Shown in pieces: positions 45,470 through 57,126 of a stretch of 64,000 nt of DNA. The notes beneath the pieces are model-generated. The model made no database searches, was not told where the DNA came from, and saw only the letters and a list, made by a program, of their open reading frames with translations. Made by a program: the position numbers and the translations under genes. The stretch comes from Eutreptiella sp. 'Long Island Sound 2002'. Its lineage: Eukaryota > Euglenozoa > Euglenophyceae > Eutreptiales > Eutreptiaceae. The stretch covers positions 117,627,104-117,691,103 of the forward strand of contig OZ038379.1 of the NCBI GenBank assembly GCA_964036045.1, written 5' to 3'. Within the stretch, counting starts at the first letter, position 1; every line of letters begins with the position of its first letter.

Positions 45470-46090
45470 TACAAAATTGACCGACCTCCTTGTAGACCTG
45501 AATGAACTTTAGTTGGAGTTTTCTGGGAGTAAGGAGCAGCATATGATGGAGCTCCATTGTTCGCGATATCTCAATAACGCCTATCACTCCTACTTCAGAT
45601 CGATGAGGTTGTGCTATGCTAACTCCCCCTTCCCCCAACTCGCCAAGGTGTTGACCAAAAATTGCCCTTGAAAGAGCGAGCGTTGTGCTGTGCAGACCCA
45701 GCTGGGGTACCACAGGGAAACACGCCAATTGGAGGCATAGGCTGTACCGCATTACTAGAGGAGGAACTGAACTCCCCAACGGCCCAATCTTAGCAATCTA
45801 CTTTCCTGAAGACTCTTAGGTGACAATGCATGCCGCTGAATGGAGCAATTTCTTGTCAATCGTTGATCGCTCCCTAAACCCGGTACCAGTGAATGAAGTT
45901 GACCAGGAAGTGCTCAAGGAGTTGATGGCCAAAAATGTAGGCCTTACCCTCCTGGATATCTCAAAGAGATCCGGGTATTCTTCAGTGACCACTACTAGTG
46001 GTCAGTGCTACAATGAGCAGGAGACTCCAGCAGTGGCTAGTCCTGTGGCTAATGCTGACGATCGTCTACGTGAGCTCGCGAGCTGAATAC
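45470..46090 (+). pseudogene. methyltransferase-like domain, copy C1
   Basis: Degraded counterpart of the C2 domain: SKEQHMMELHCSRYLNNAY, then LCYANSPFPQLAKVLTK, then VLCRPSWGTTG and ELPNGPI, then SNFLSIVDRSLNPVPV. The NPPF motif reads NSPF. Frames change at about 45670 and 45800. Confidence 0.6.
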
Positions 46091-47414
46091 CGCGGGTAGA
46101 TCCACAAGTGTTGACCTTGAGGCACAGCGCCTTCCTGGCACATCTGATAATGGAAGAGGTGGATACTGGTGAATCATAACTGATAAGTCTCATGACAACG
46201 CCGTGTTCTCCATGCGCCCTCCGATGGGCCTACAGGTAAGGTTCGTGGCGATAAACCCTGACCCAGCAACATGCCCGTCTCTGAGCACGATGTGCAGACC
46301 CTGCAACAGGTTAGATTGGCTAAGGCTGCGGGTATCGAGCGACGAACCCGCGTGGACCTCCTCAAGAGGACTTGGAAAACCTCTATATGGTTCAAAGAGG
46401 ATGATGAGGAGATGCCCCTGCATCATCGTCTGACACACCTTGTATACACCCTTTACTATGTCCAACAGGGCCGCCAGGATTGGGAGGATAAGCTGTCCCG
46501 TGAAACTATGGGGCGCATGAAGAAACATGAAAAGGGGAAGGACAACCTCCACGCTGAGGAGGATTTTGCTGAGAGACTGCGGAGAATAAACTTGATCCTC
46601 ATCTCAGTCAGTACATCCAGAAATATCAGGAGGTTTTTTGAGCGTTGGCCCCACCCCCTATCTTGCAAAAGACTAATCCAGATGTACCACAAACTCAAAC
46701 CAAAGTTTGAACGGTCTGTGGTAAGACAGGGTCCGTGCCCGGCCCAACAAAACCAAAATGAAGAGATGGAGCGCCAGATGCACCAATGTATAGGTGCTGG
46801 CCTCGTCGAGGAATACAATCATGGTGACAATCAAAGCCGTTGTAGCGCTTGTTTCCTTGTGGCCAAATATGGCTCCACTGCTAACCACTTGTTCATTGAC
46901 AATTGTGGGGTCAACATAAAGACCCAAAACATTTCAGGGAGTATATCCAACATGGAGAACATCCCAGAGAAAATTGCCAAGTGTTGATTCAAGATATAGA
47001 TGGATCAGGCAGGTAGACCTACGCCAAGCAGCCCAGGAACTGCTTGCCTTTGTAACCCCTAAGTGCCGTGTCTTCCGTTGGAAGGTCATGCCCTTCGGTG
47101 TCGCTAATGCACCTGCAGTCTTTCAGGAGCTGATCTTCTATATCCTGAGACGCAGAACCCTTTTACAGAAACTGGTTTCGCACAGGGCTGAAATGGAGGC
47201 ACACATCGACGACGTGAGCCTGGGTACTAATACCCAGGAGGATGATATCCTCCTCCTGCAAGGGTTGTCCACTGTTTGCCATGAAAGCCATCTCCGCATC
47301 AATCTCGAGAAATCTGAGTTCATGCGAGAGGAGATGGAAGACCTAGGTTTCAACCTTGGGTATGGCTGGTGGAATCCAGTCGCATGGAAGATGGAACCCG
47401 TGAAAGACATGTAG
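46091..47414 (+). pseudogene. linker and reverse transcriptase, copy C1
   Basis: The linker (46203-46540) resembles C2: VQTLQQVRLAKAAGIERRTR and WKTSIWFKEDDEEMP. RT shows CFLVAKYGSTANHLFIDNCG, RWIRQVDLRQAAQELLAFVT, then WKVMPFGVANAPAVFQELIF and EAHIDDVSLGTNTQEDD. The catalytic box is HIDD (47202-47213). A frameshift lies near 46985; the end is TAG 47412-47414. Confidence 0.8.
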
Positions 47415-47985
47415 ATAAGTGATGACCCCATGAAGGGTCTACACAACGTTCCAAGGATTATTGGCGCCTGCAAAGTTTACCAGCGCCATATACACCACTG
47501 AAGAAGAAAATGTCCTCTACCAACCGCCTGCAGGTACCCCGCCCTGAGGGCGAGATAATACTCATCACAGATGCCTGTGATGTATGGGGACCAGGTACTC
47601 TATACTACTGGCAGGAGCCTAGCCCCGCTGACGTGGCTCACTACCAATATCACACTGCAGGTTTGAATCGAGATTGTACCCTGAAGCAACAGTACTATGC
47701 CAATGAATGAGGTCTGGTGCCCCTTGGGCGTTGGAACTGGAAATCGAATCAAGCACGAACCAACTACAGTACCTACGATCAGGAACATGCTCGTGCTCTC
47801 TTCCCAGTCCCGCCTACTTGCTACTAACCCTGTTGTGTGGCTCTGTGACCAAGAGCCTATGAAAACATTTCAGAAGGGTCCCGCTCCTGAAAAAGCGGGA
47901 CTGAAACGATTGTGGACCTATCTGAGTCAGTTCAGGTTGACTGTTCAGCATATACGGGGTATAAACAATGAACTGGCTGAGTAGG
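47415..47985 (+). pseudogene. RNase H, copy C1, first part
   Basis: EIILITDACDVWGPGTLYYW carries the first Asp, VWLCDQEPMKTFQKG another. The part around the Glu is frameshifted (TYDQEHARALFPV). Most of the connection region is deleted. The copy is cut at CTGGCTGAG by a GC-rich block beginning with four TAGG repeats. Confidence 0.7.
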
Positions 47986-49475
47986 TAGGTAGGTAGGCGC
48001 ACTGGGTCGTGGAGAGGCGCCTCACGGTTCCCCCTGTGGTCGCCCCTGTGACGTACAGGTAGACCCTCCGCGCTTGAAGAGGGGAGGCGGCTCACATCCC
48101 GCTAGACCTGACTGGTGGCCCCCATCAAAGCGGCCTCGGGCAGCAACGGGAGGGCTAATGGCCGCCAGCCTGACCAACGCGTCACACCGAAAGGGTATGC
48201 CCCCGTGCTTGCTCACGTCCCCTGGGGTTTCACCAGACTTCCTGGCGTATCCCGTTCCCAGGGAATGCCAGCGGCGTGGTGCTGGTACTTGGGTTACGAG
48301 GTGCTTGGATGTCGCACGCTCTGCCTCGAATACCAAGGCAGCGCAGGCCGTAGGATGCAGCCTTACTCCTGGGCTCCGGGTCACGTTTGGTTGGGTCACC
48401 TGCATGGCACGGGCTGCCTTAGTGCCCTGGCTATGGACCCATGGTTTCCTACTGTTGTGAGGTGCGTTTTGTTGCGTTCAGGATGTGCCGTTGTCCCGCC
48501 TTCCTTGGCTGGGGGCGGTGTTGTGTGTGTATCTTCGTCCCCTCTGCCTGGAGCGGCCGGGGTCTGCAGTCCGTGCCCGCGGGTACAGGTCTTAGCACCC
48601 CTCCCCCGGTGGGGTGCCGTGGTGCGCATGTTTGGGTATGTGTTCGTGGTGGGCTTGCGCGGGTACAGGCTCCGGCCCAGCCCCGCCTGTTTCGGCCGGG
48701 GCTTGGGATCCGTGTGTGGGTATGGGTTTGGGCGTAACCTCACCTGCCTGTGCCGTGTTTTTTGCACGTGTGGTTGGATGTGGGTCCTCGCCGCACCCTG
48801 CCATTCCCTTGCTTGGGTTGTCGGGGTGTGTTCCGGTGTGGTCGTCGTATGTAGTCCGCCTCTCGTGGCTGACCCCGGGTCGTGGTGGTGGGGGGTCTGT
48901 CGTTGTTCCTGGGAGGCTTCTGTGGGCGTTGATCTCCGCCCCCTTGGGTCTGGGTTGGCTCAAGCTGAGGTTGGGCTGGTGATCCGTCTAGTGTAGTGGT
49001 GGGCCTCGTAGGTATTGCCCCATCCTTCCTGGTCCAGACTGGCCGCTCTTCGCGGGGGATGGGGGGTCGTGCGGGTGTGGCTCCTGGTTCTTTCTTGTTG
49101 CGGCACTTGGTGGTTGTGGTGGGTTGTTGTTTTTCCTGTTACGGTGGGGTCCGCCGCTGGTAGTGCTCCTCGTCGCGACCGGTGGAGGCTTGTCGTCCAC
49201 TGTTGGGGGGTGGGTGGCCCCCTGTCCCCTCCGGTCGTGGACTCCGCAGCTGTCCCCCCCCCCTTTTTCTTTTGGCGGCTGTGTCCGCTTTCCCGAGGTT
49301 GGCAGTTGTCCCTGTCCTGGGCGGGGGTATTGTTGTGGCCTGCCTTGGGTAGTCTTTCATCTGACTTCGTGGTGCCCCCGTGGCATTTGTAGTTCGTCCT
49401 CGTTGGCTGAAGCCTGTCGCCGGGCTGGGCAGGGTGGTCTCCCGGTTTCCTAGTGGTGCCTTTTGTGGGTGGTTT
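47986..49475 (+). other. GC-rich block 2 inside family C RNase H
   Basis: Composition turns abruptly to G/T/C-rich. It begins TAGGTAGGTAGGTAGG. Open frames of 293 codons (+, 48115-48996) and 179 codons (-, 48960-49499) show no recognised domain; they look compositional. The RNase H segment before it (about 47777-47985) recurs, diverged, directly after it (49476-49700). Confidence 0.5.
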
Positions 49476-49934
49476 CCTACGACCAGGAACTCCTGGCACA
49501 AATGCTCGTCCTCTCTTCCCAGTCCAGTCTACTTGGTAGTAACCCTGTTGTCTGGCTCTGTGACCAAGACCCTATGAAAACATTTCAGAAGGGTCTTGCC
49601 ACTGAAAAAGCGAAACCAAAACGATGGTGGACCTATCTTAGTTAGTTCAGGCTGACTGTCCAGCATGTAAAGGGTATAAGGAAGGAACTGGCTGGGAACA
49701 TATCTTGTAATAACTCCGATGCCCTCTCAGGCTAGAGCTCCAAAGCGTTGGCAAAAGAGCTGTTTCAACTTATGCATGTCTGACTATACCTGCCCATGTG
49801 CACTGCAGGGGTGCTTGAGGATTGGAGTCTGAGACACTACCAACAGGAGTACCAATGTGTACTCTAGACCCTCAGTGATGGCCTAGAGGCTCGCCTGATA
49901 GATGGTGACCGCTGGTAGAAAGATAGTCAGTACC
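49476..49934 (+). pseudogene. RNase H second copy and integrase start, copy C1
   Basis: Restarts at VVSYDQELLAQMLVLSSQSS, repeats VVWLCDQDPMKTFQKG, then runs to the end of RNase H and the lead-in of integrase (GVLEDWSL-like, KDSQY). Stops include TAG 49643-49645. It ends where antisense LTR-C begins. Confidence 0.65.
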
Positions 49935-50610
49935 AGAAAAGGCTTCTCGTTTGCTCACACTTGTGCTTGTTCCTTGTATTAGTTTTAGAACACGTTGATG
50001 ATTTTCCACAAGTCAAAATGAGTCCCACACAAAGATGAAAGAGAGCAAGTCCAGGCACCGGATCAATCAAATCAGGATAAGTCCTTCGACAATCAACACA
50101 TGTGTAACATAGAGGGGTGCACATAGACAAATGTATGTCTAAATACAAAGCTTCAATGGTTTATAAACAAAATAGATGATTGGAAGTGAAAACTGACATG
50201 ACTCAGGTCCGCAGGATAGTTCCACGTACTTCATGTGCACTCTTTTGGATGCAATGGGGTAGATTAGGAATCTGGGGCAGAGAAGTTTGGCCAGGACCAG
50301 GATATGGCTTGGCCAGCATGGCCAAGCAACTGCATTCAGAATCAGTTAAAAAGTAGAACCGTAATAAGTGATAGAAACAATTCAGTATAGGGGTCCTGAG
50401 GTGGGACACCTCTAGGCTTAACCTACAAGGCCCTGGGCAAGAAGTGCCTAGTTTACTTCAGTATTACCTGCATGAAGGAAGATACCTCCGCTCACTTGAA
50501 CGGTAGGGGTGACCTTCATGGGGGCCTAGGGTTATAACCCTAGTTATGTTGAGAAGGTGTACTTGAAGGTTCAAAAGAGCGATAAAATTGATTAAGTGTT
50601 AGTGTCAACA
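49935..50610 (-). repeat. LTR-C, 3' LTR of copy C2
   Basis: On the minus strand it starts TGTTGACACTAACACTTAATC at 50610 and ends at about 49935. Its last 150 bases match 61019-61170, the remnant of the 5' LTR of C2. It carries a palindromic AGGGTTATAACCCT core. It abuts C1 integrase codons, marking the insertion site. Confidence 0.7.
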
Positions 50611-53600
50611 TCTTCTCAAGGTTTAGGGCGGGCTTGCCTCTGATCAAGTACCCCAAGAAAGACATGGTGGTGACTTTTGCCTACTCCCCCCTGGAGTACT
50701 AGTTGATCAAGCTAGCAGGACCAAGGCAAAACGGCTCAAATTTCGCTACCGGTACCTCAGAAAATGCATCAAACCAGCCAATGACACCCCCATCAGTTCA
50801 TACAAGCTTACCACACTGCAGGTACCCTTGACAAACAGTGCAATGTACCGTGAATGATGCCCCTTCGATGGGGCATTCCTCAACACTTGCCAGCCCGCGG
50901 CGAAAACCCTTGGTAAAAGATTTGGGGGTAGTGGGGTTTGAAACCAGGATCCCCTCCTTAAAGCACAAGTGCTTGCCCACTAAGGTACAGTCGAACATTC
51001 TAATGCGGACAGCGATCGCTGTATAAACAGCGTTTTAGTAAACGTCTTCCCCAAGCGCCAGGGCGGAACAATACTCCCAATGGAGGGCACAAACCTCCAG
51101 GAGCTGAAAAAAAAAGAAAATAGAACCAACAGGGAGTAAATCCGGTGGTTTTGTGGAAGGGTTAGCGGAAAGGTTCAAGAAGTCAAATCGCTGAAAATTG
51201 ACGAAAAGACGTTAGAAATCATCACTTATAGTGCAAAACGTAAGGTTGCACACAAGCGCAACAGAAGGGAGCTAAAAGACAGAGGTGCGGAAGCGTAGAT
51301 GACTCCTAGATAAGAAGGTATAAAAGAAATTTTCGCACAGTTGCACCAAGAATTTCATAAACGTTAGGAAAAAGTACTTAACAGGCAACCACAGAACATC
51401 ACAGGGGGACAACCCGGCTCTCAGGTATGTTACTGTCATGTCACATGCATGCATTGTTTACGTGTTGTTATTTTTGTTGAAACGCTACGGTTGTCACCGC
51501 TGCGTGCGCTGGGGGTTTGGGCGTTCACTTCTGTTGCTCTGCACAGGTCAAAACAGGAATCAAAGGTATGTTGGACGAGTGAAGCACACAGTGCGCACGT
51601 GGGGTTAGAGTATGTGCTCACGATGCAAGTGCCTAATCTAGCATCCACCCACTCTTCTCTTATCTCCACAGGTCAGAAGAGAAAGTGCTTGCTTGTGCGT
51701 GCCTCGCCGTAGCGTCAACATAGGATTGTTTAAAACGCTAAGGCTTCGTTTTGCGCTGTGCAGTTGCTCGCCATTTCCCTCTCTTTCTTCTGCAGGAAAC
51801 AAGGTGAGAAGTTCATAATACACACGATTCATTAATCGCTTAGGGTTGTCTATAATTCGCTGTACGGTTGTTCAAACGCTTAGGGTTGCTCTTGCGTTCG
51901 AGTCCCTCGGCATAGACATCATGCATGGTGAGTAAGGTACGTAAGCCCAGGAGGAGCTCACCCCTCGGTTGAGGGTCGTTGTGATTGGTTGAATTTCGGT
52001 AATGTTAGGAGAAAATTAGTTGCTCTTCGCCTCCCTTCCCTGCATACACATGGTGCATCAAAGAGCTGTAGGCGACGCCCTGTGCACGCGGTATAACCCT
52101 TGTTTCGGCTATCAAGGTCTCCGACCTACGTTCCATAAGAGAACGGGCGGAGTCCTTAGAGCCTGCCTGCTTGACAGAACGGTTTGAGGACAGCGTATTA
52201 CTTTCCAACCGAAGACCTGTATAATACAGCGAGTTTGGGTAGGTTCCTTAGCCGCAAAACCTCCTTCATCCGCCTTTGCCCTCAGGTGGGAAAGGGAGGG
52301 TAAAGTGGTGCAGCAGCAGTTGCCTTCGGCAACTTCCAATCTTTCGTCCAAGCTAAAAAGGGCGCTGATCACACAAACAAAGGTGGCCAGTGGACAACTT
52401 CATCGAGTACAACCCTGACAACACGGTGTGTGCTCAAACAGTGCACCCCTCCCTCCAAGCCCTGTCACGGAACCCCGCGAGGGCGTCTCTGGCAGGCCAC
52501 AGTTCCCCATCGGCGCTGTGTACGCTTGCAATCTCACAGGAGGGTCAATAGGGCCAACGGCTGCTTCCCCATGGCAGCGTGTGTAGGGGTCAGGGTGAGC
52601 AGGCCCGGTGGAGACTGAGTGCAGTTGTGCTCACCCTGCCTTCGAAAGCTGGTGCTGGCATTAGTGATTGTAGTGTAGTGGTGTCTCCTGCTCCGCGTGC
52701 TTTTCCTCGCGGGCAGGGAAGTGTGTTAGTTTTTGGCCATTAGAAAAATGGGCTTTTTATACGCCCTTAGCACACTCGGCCAGCTTCCCCCTCTGGTATG
52801 TAGGGCTTTTGTCGTCTTCCCCAAAGGTTAAGCGCCAGCACAGAAATTGGGCGCCCTAGGAGTGGTAATAGTACCTGACGAGAACCTTTGGTCTGACATC
52901 AGCGAAGCTCGAAAGGGGGCCAAGCCGGGGATTGAAGTGAGAGACACACAGACATACGTAGCACACTTAGGGGTATGGTAACACCGCCATTAAGGGTAGA
53001 AACCCATGGGTCTGAACCAGCTAGAGGTTTTAACTGTGGGCACGCTTGTCTACAAGGAGGGTGGACACACCTTGCTTCAGAGCACCTCCCTTGGCATTTG
53101 CTTCTGGACTAGGAAGCCACCACTTCTCGTTGGCTCTCCAAGGTCAGAACCTTAGGGCATGTCCCATGCAACACGTGGTCAACAAGGCACACACTCGCTG
53201 GGTGACTGCAAACCTCATAAACGGCCACCTGGTTCACGCTGGTAACCACAGGCATGGGACTGCAGGGCACAACCTGGGCAGGGGCTGGACTCCAAAAGCA
53301 GCAGATGTTCAGGTGTTTGAAAACCCGATCCCGATTGAGAGAGGGATCTAGTACAATCACTGAAACTAGAGCTCTACCGGCGTACTGAACCTATCCCAGT
53401 ACACACTGATTAGGTCTGGTTCTCAGCACAAGAGTGCTCACCGCCCCTGGGAGGTTAGAAAACAGAGGGGGTTGCGAGTAAAGGGCCTCAACTATGAGTC
53501 CTGATATGGGGGGAATCTGTTCACGTAGGCCGGCGTGTCCAAGTGACCCGCAGTTCAGGTGCTCGTATGGAGGTTGGCACCCCGGACTGATCCGACCCAA

Positions 53601-54095
53601 CGGGTACCTAGTCCAGCGCGTGGGTGTGTTCTTGATACTACACTGCGCGGATTAATGTGTGGTGGGAGGCTGGGGCAAAAGGACCCGCCGACCATTGGGC
53701 TGCAAACAACATAAGCGGCCTGGTGGTTTCCAACGACGATGTTGCGTCTCCCTTGGCCCGGGGGGAGTGTACCTCCTGGGGGGACAAATACTCCTGCAGG
53801 GGTGGCCCGAAGGAGACTCCCAACGAGAGGAGGGGATGTATCGGGTATAGCACCGCCTCTCAAAGCTTGCAACCTCCTCAGTTCGATTAGGCAGAATCCA
53901 TAGATAGGCACAGGGAGATTAGTTTTTCTTCTTACGCTAGGACAGAGTCTCAGCACGGGTTAGTAGTTGTCCCTGGTTGTTTCCAACGATGTAGGAACAG
54001 AAGATGGGGTTGATACACCCATCTGGCTGTATAAAGGCGGACATGGGCCGCCAGGTTGCCTCAGATAGCCCATATATGTCCCACAGGGTAAGGAC
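50611..54095 (-). other. 3' region of copy C2
   Basis: About 3.5 kb between the integrase stop and the 3' LTR. No conserved domain. A 133-codon minus frame (53555-53956; Pro/Gly/Arg-rich, TPAGVFVPPGGTLPPGQG) lies where family A has its Gly/Pro ORF, but no sequence match is visible. The length suggests further insertions. Confidence 0.4.
50932..51000 (-). other. tRNA-like sequence (possible SINE head)
   Basis: On the minus strand, GTACCTTAGTGGGCAAGCAC resembles a Pol III A box with D arm, and 30 bases later GGTTTCAAACC resembles a B box. Stems are weak, so it is at best a decayed tRNA-derived element. Confidence 0.3.
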
Positions 54096-55540
54096 TTACC
54101 AGCCCTGTTTATACCCCTGGCTTGCAATACCTGCAACCACGTAGTAGCCATTGACTGCCATCTCATCGGCAGTCATTTCTTCGAGTTCGTCTGCCTCCTC
54201 AGGATTGGCAGCGTTCTGTAGGTCGATGCGCTCGACCTCTCTGTCAGACAGATGCCACTCGTCCCAGGACAGTTCGTCTGGCGAGTCGTAATGTCTCAGC
54301 TGTTTAGGTGCACAGAACAGCTCTCCATCTAAGCGGGGTTTGCACCTCCCATGGATCCTGGATCCATCTATCCTTATAATGCGGTAAGGCGCAAAGTAAG
54401 GGTCCTGGAAACAGTTGCGGGGCCATGTCGGCAATCGCGAGTGGTGTACCAGCACACGGCCCCCTACCTTGAAGATGGTGGGACCTCTTGTGCGGTTACG
54501 CCCATTTAACAAACGTTATCGAACGTGTTTCAGGTTCACTCTAGCCAGGTTAGCCAGGTCCTGACTATCTTCCAGCCTGTCCCCTACGGGGCTCTTGTAT
54601 TCCTCCGGAGAAGGGGTTTTGAGGAACCATGTTGGACGCCCCCCATGGAACAGCTCCTTGGGGGTATAGCCATTTGAGGTACTCTACTGAGAATTCATGG
54701 TTAGGAGAGCGCAAAGTAAAAGACGTACCCACACTTTCGTACGCTCCTGTTTCATCAGAAACCTCGGGTTCTGCTCCAACACACGGGGGACTCGGCTACA
54801 GCACAGCACAATCTCCATACTGAGCACTACTCGAAAACGTTTTGAGTAGTGCTCAGTATGTGTCTTGTGCTGTGCTTTCGCCTCGTCCCCTCTTCCTTCC
54901 TCTGCATTACATTCTGGTAAGTTCGAGTTCTGTCTCTCGCACAGAGGGTTAGAAGTTTGAGTGTAGGGCACACCTGTGGTAACATGGACGTTCAGGGCGT
55001 CAAGTACTCGCTTGTACCATCTGGTGTCACTCCAGATACGTACATCCTCGTCAGAGTGCACCTCCTTAGGTGCCCCATAGTGTTTGAACCATTGTTCAAC
55101 CAACATTTTCACAGTCTGTTCCCCTGTGATGTTTTGTACCAGGAGACACACGGGTGAAATGGGTCAGGCCACGGGTGACAACCAGGAAACTGTCATAACC
55201 ACCAAACTTAGGCAGACCGGTGATGAAACCCACGAACAACAGAGAATTAGTACAGTAGGGGATAGGCAGACTGGAGACCAGTCCCTGGTCACCTGAGTCG
55301 CTCTGTTTGCCGGCGTGACAGCCACAGAAGTGCACTATGGACTGCATACGAGCACGTAGGTCAACACAGGTTAGTCGGGAGTAGAAACGCTCCCGGAAAA
55401 AGTCAACAGACCGGTTGCACCCTGTGTGCCCAGAACTGAGATTGGCTAACTGTAGGCAACCAACCAGTCGTGCCTGAGGAACAACTATACGCTCTTCATA
55501 GTACAGATATTGGTTATCTTTAGACTCTGTCAGACTCCAG
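54096..55540 (-). pseudogene. integrase, copy C2
   Basis: Zinc-binding remnant LSSGHTGC and CGCHAG; one His of the HHCC set appears lost. In the core, the first catalytic Asp of the VDFITGLP type is Gly (VGFITGLPKFGGYD). The second Asp region is HSDEDVRIWSD and the Glu is in NPLCERQ. A 149-bp hairpin insertion follows. The C-terminal part (54096-54512) has DPYFAPYRII, a GPY/F-type motif. Stops and frame changes occur at 55096 and between 54512 and 54684. Confidence 0.75.
54774..54922. mobile_element. MITE-like hairpin inside C2 integrase
   Basis: 149 bp flanked by near-identical 10-bp repeats TCGGGTTCTG (54764-54773) and TCGAGTTCTG (54923-54932). Its core 54786-54890 is an imperfect inverted repeat: GGGGAC arm tips, 12 bp AGCACAGCACAA, then 16-17 bp around ATACTGAGCACTACTC, with AAAACGTTTT in the loop. 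Insert plus one repeat is 159 bp, so the integrase frame stays open through it. Confidence 0.65.
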
Positions 55541-56312
55541 CCCTCCAGTACACCTGCAGCGCGCATCGATAGGTCGAGCTTGACGTTCATGTGCTGGAAC
55601 GCCTCTTTCGCCAACGCCTCGGAGCTCTCACCTAAGTTGTTACCAGCTATATAGTCAGCCATCTTGTTCTTTATACCCTGTATATGGTTGACAGTCAACC
55701 CGAACTGACTGACGTAGGTCCACCATCGCTTTAGTTTTGCTTTTATAGGAAATGGACCCTTCTGAAATGTTTCCAAGGCTCTTGGTCACATAGTCAGACC
55801 ATAGGGCTAGTACCAAGCAGGCGGGACTGGGAAGAGAGCCAGGACTTCCTGGTCGTAGGTACTGTTGTTGGATTGTGCTTGATTCCACTTCCAGTTCCAA
55901 TGCCCAAGAGGCAACAGACGCCATTCATTGGCAAGGTAGTCATGCTTCACAGAACCATTCCGGTTCAGGCCTGAAGTTTGAAACTGGCGGTGAGACAGCT
56001 CAGCGGGGTTAAGCTCCTGCCACTTGTATAGGGTACCACACCCTTCTACATCACAGGCATCTGTAACGAGTATGATCTCGCCCTTAGGGCTGGGTACCCC
56101 AGGCAGTTGGTAGAGGAGATTTTCTTCTTCAACTTCTGGAAACAGGCCCCCCCCTGGTCGGTCCACCGCCAAGGGTTGGTGTTTTCTATAAGGTCAGTCA
56201 GGGGGGCGGATGAGTACGCAAAATTGTGGCTATGGCGCTCCAGAAAATTGCAGGCGCCAATGAAACTCCGGATGTCGTGCAGACCCTTCCTAGCGTCGTC
56301 ATGTATCTGCAT
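55541..56312 (-). pseudogene. RT connection and RNase H, copy C2
   Basis: LHDIRSFIGACNFLERHSHN (connection), EIILVTDACDVEGCGTLYKW (first Asp), STYDQEVLA (Glu), then HIQGIKNKMADYIAGNN (last Asp). Frameshifts near 55810 and 56050 separate the pieces. Confidence 0.75.
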
Positions 56313-56324
56313 GTCCTACAGGGG

Positions 56325-57126
56325 TCACATCCTAGATGCGGCTTGTTTCCACCAGCCATACCCAACGTCAAAACCCAGATACTCCATCTCCTCACGTATG
56401 AACTCACATTTCTCGATTTTGATGCGGAGAACAAGAGTGAAAACATTCTGTACCAGGAGGAGGGTATTGCCATCCAGGCTCACGTCATCGATGTGTGCCT
56501 CCATCTCAGCCCCGCGGGAAACCAGTTCCTGCACAAGGGGTCTGAATCTCAGGATATATAGGATTTTATTCATCAGCTCCTGAAGGAGTGCAGCGGCATT
56601 CGCGACACCGAAGGGCATGACCTTCCAGGGGAATACACGGCCCTTAGGGGTTATAAAGGCGAGCAGTTACTGGGCTGCTCGGGTCAGGTCAACCTGCCAG
56701 AAGCCAGTGCACTTGTCGATCTTAGATTTGAATCGGCATTCAGCTATTCCCTTCATGGTGTTGTTAATGTTGCGGATACTCCCTGTGTGGTTCTGGGTCT
56801 TTTTGTTGACCTCTCCGTAGTCAACCACGAAGCGCATGGCAGGGGAGCCAGGTTTAGCAACCAGAAAACAAGGGCTACTATTGCGCGTGTAGTCCCTGTG
56901 TTTTTTACTCCTTGACGAGGCCAGCATCTATGCATTCCTGGATCTGGCGTTGGATTTGGTCCTGTGGGGCGGGGTATGGACGCCGTCTCACCACAGACCT
57001 TTCAAACTCAGGTTCGAGTTTGAGGTCCACCTGGACCATTGTTTTGCAATACAGGGTTCGGGGCAATGCTCTAAAAGCCTCCTGGTAGTTCTGGATGAGC
57101 TTACTGAGACGGGGGTCTAGGTTCAT
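56325..57126 (-). pseudogene. reverse transcriptase, copy C2
   Basis: LDPRLSKLIQNYQEAFRALP lead-in, then CFLVAKPGSPAMRFVVDYGE, FWQVDLTRAAQ, MPFGVANAAALLQELMN and EAHIDDVSLDGN. The catalytic box is HIDD (56484-56495). It is broken by frame changes near 56920 and 56660; residues between blocks agree with copies A1, A2 and C1. Confidence 0.8.

Larger units (their letters stand above)
42131..49934 (+). mobile_element. Family C LTR retrotransposon copy C1, interrupted
   Basis: 5' LTR, gag, protease, methyltransferase-like domain, RT, RNase H and the start of integrase, all strongly decayed. It breaks off at 49934, in the integrase N-terminal codons (KDSQY), where the antisense element C2 begins. 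A 1.49-kb GC-rich block splits RNase H at 47986-49475. Confidence 0.75.

Noticed and set aside
48115-48996. 293-codon open frame on the plus strand in GC-rich block 2
   Set aside because: Several frames on both strands are open here because stop codons are rare in this composition. No motif, signal peptide or repeat pattern supports a protein.
50510-50545. AGGGTTATAACCCT as telomeric sequence
   Set aside because: A single palindrome present at the same position in both LTR-C copies, so it is part of the LTR.
52860-52880. TTGGGCGCCCTAGGAG as a second family B primer binding site
   Set aside because: Only about nine bases match and no LTR end lies next to it.
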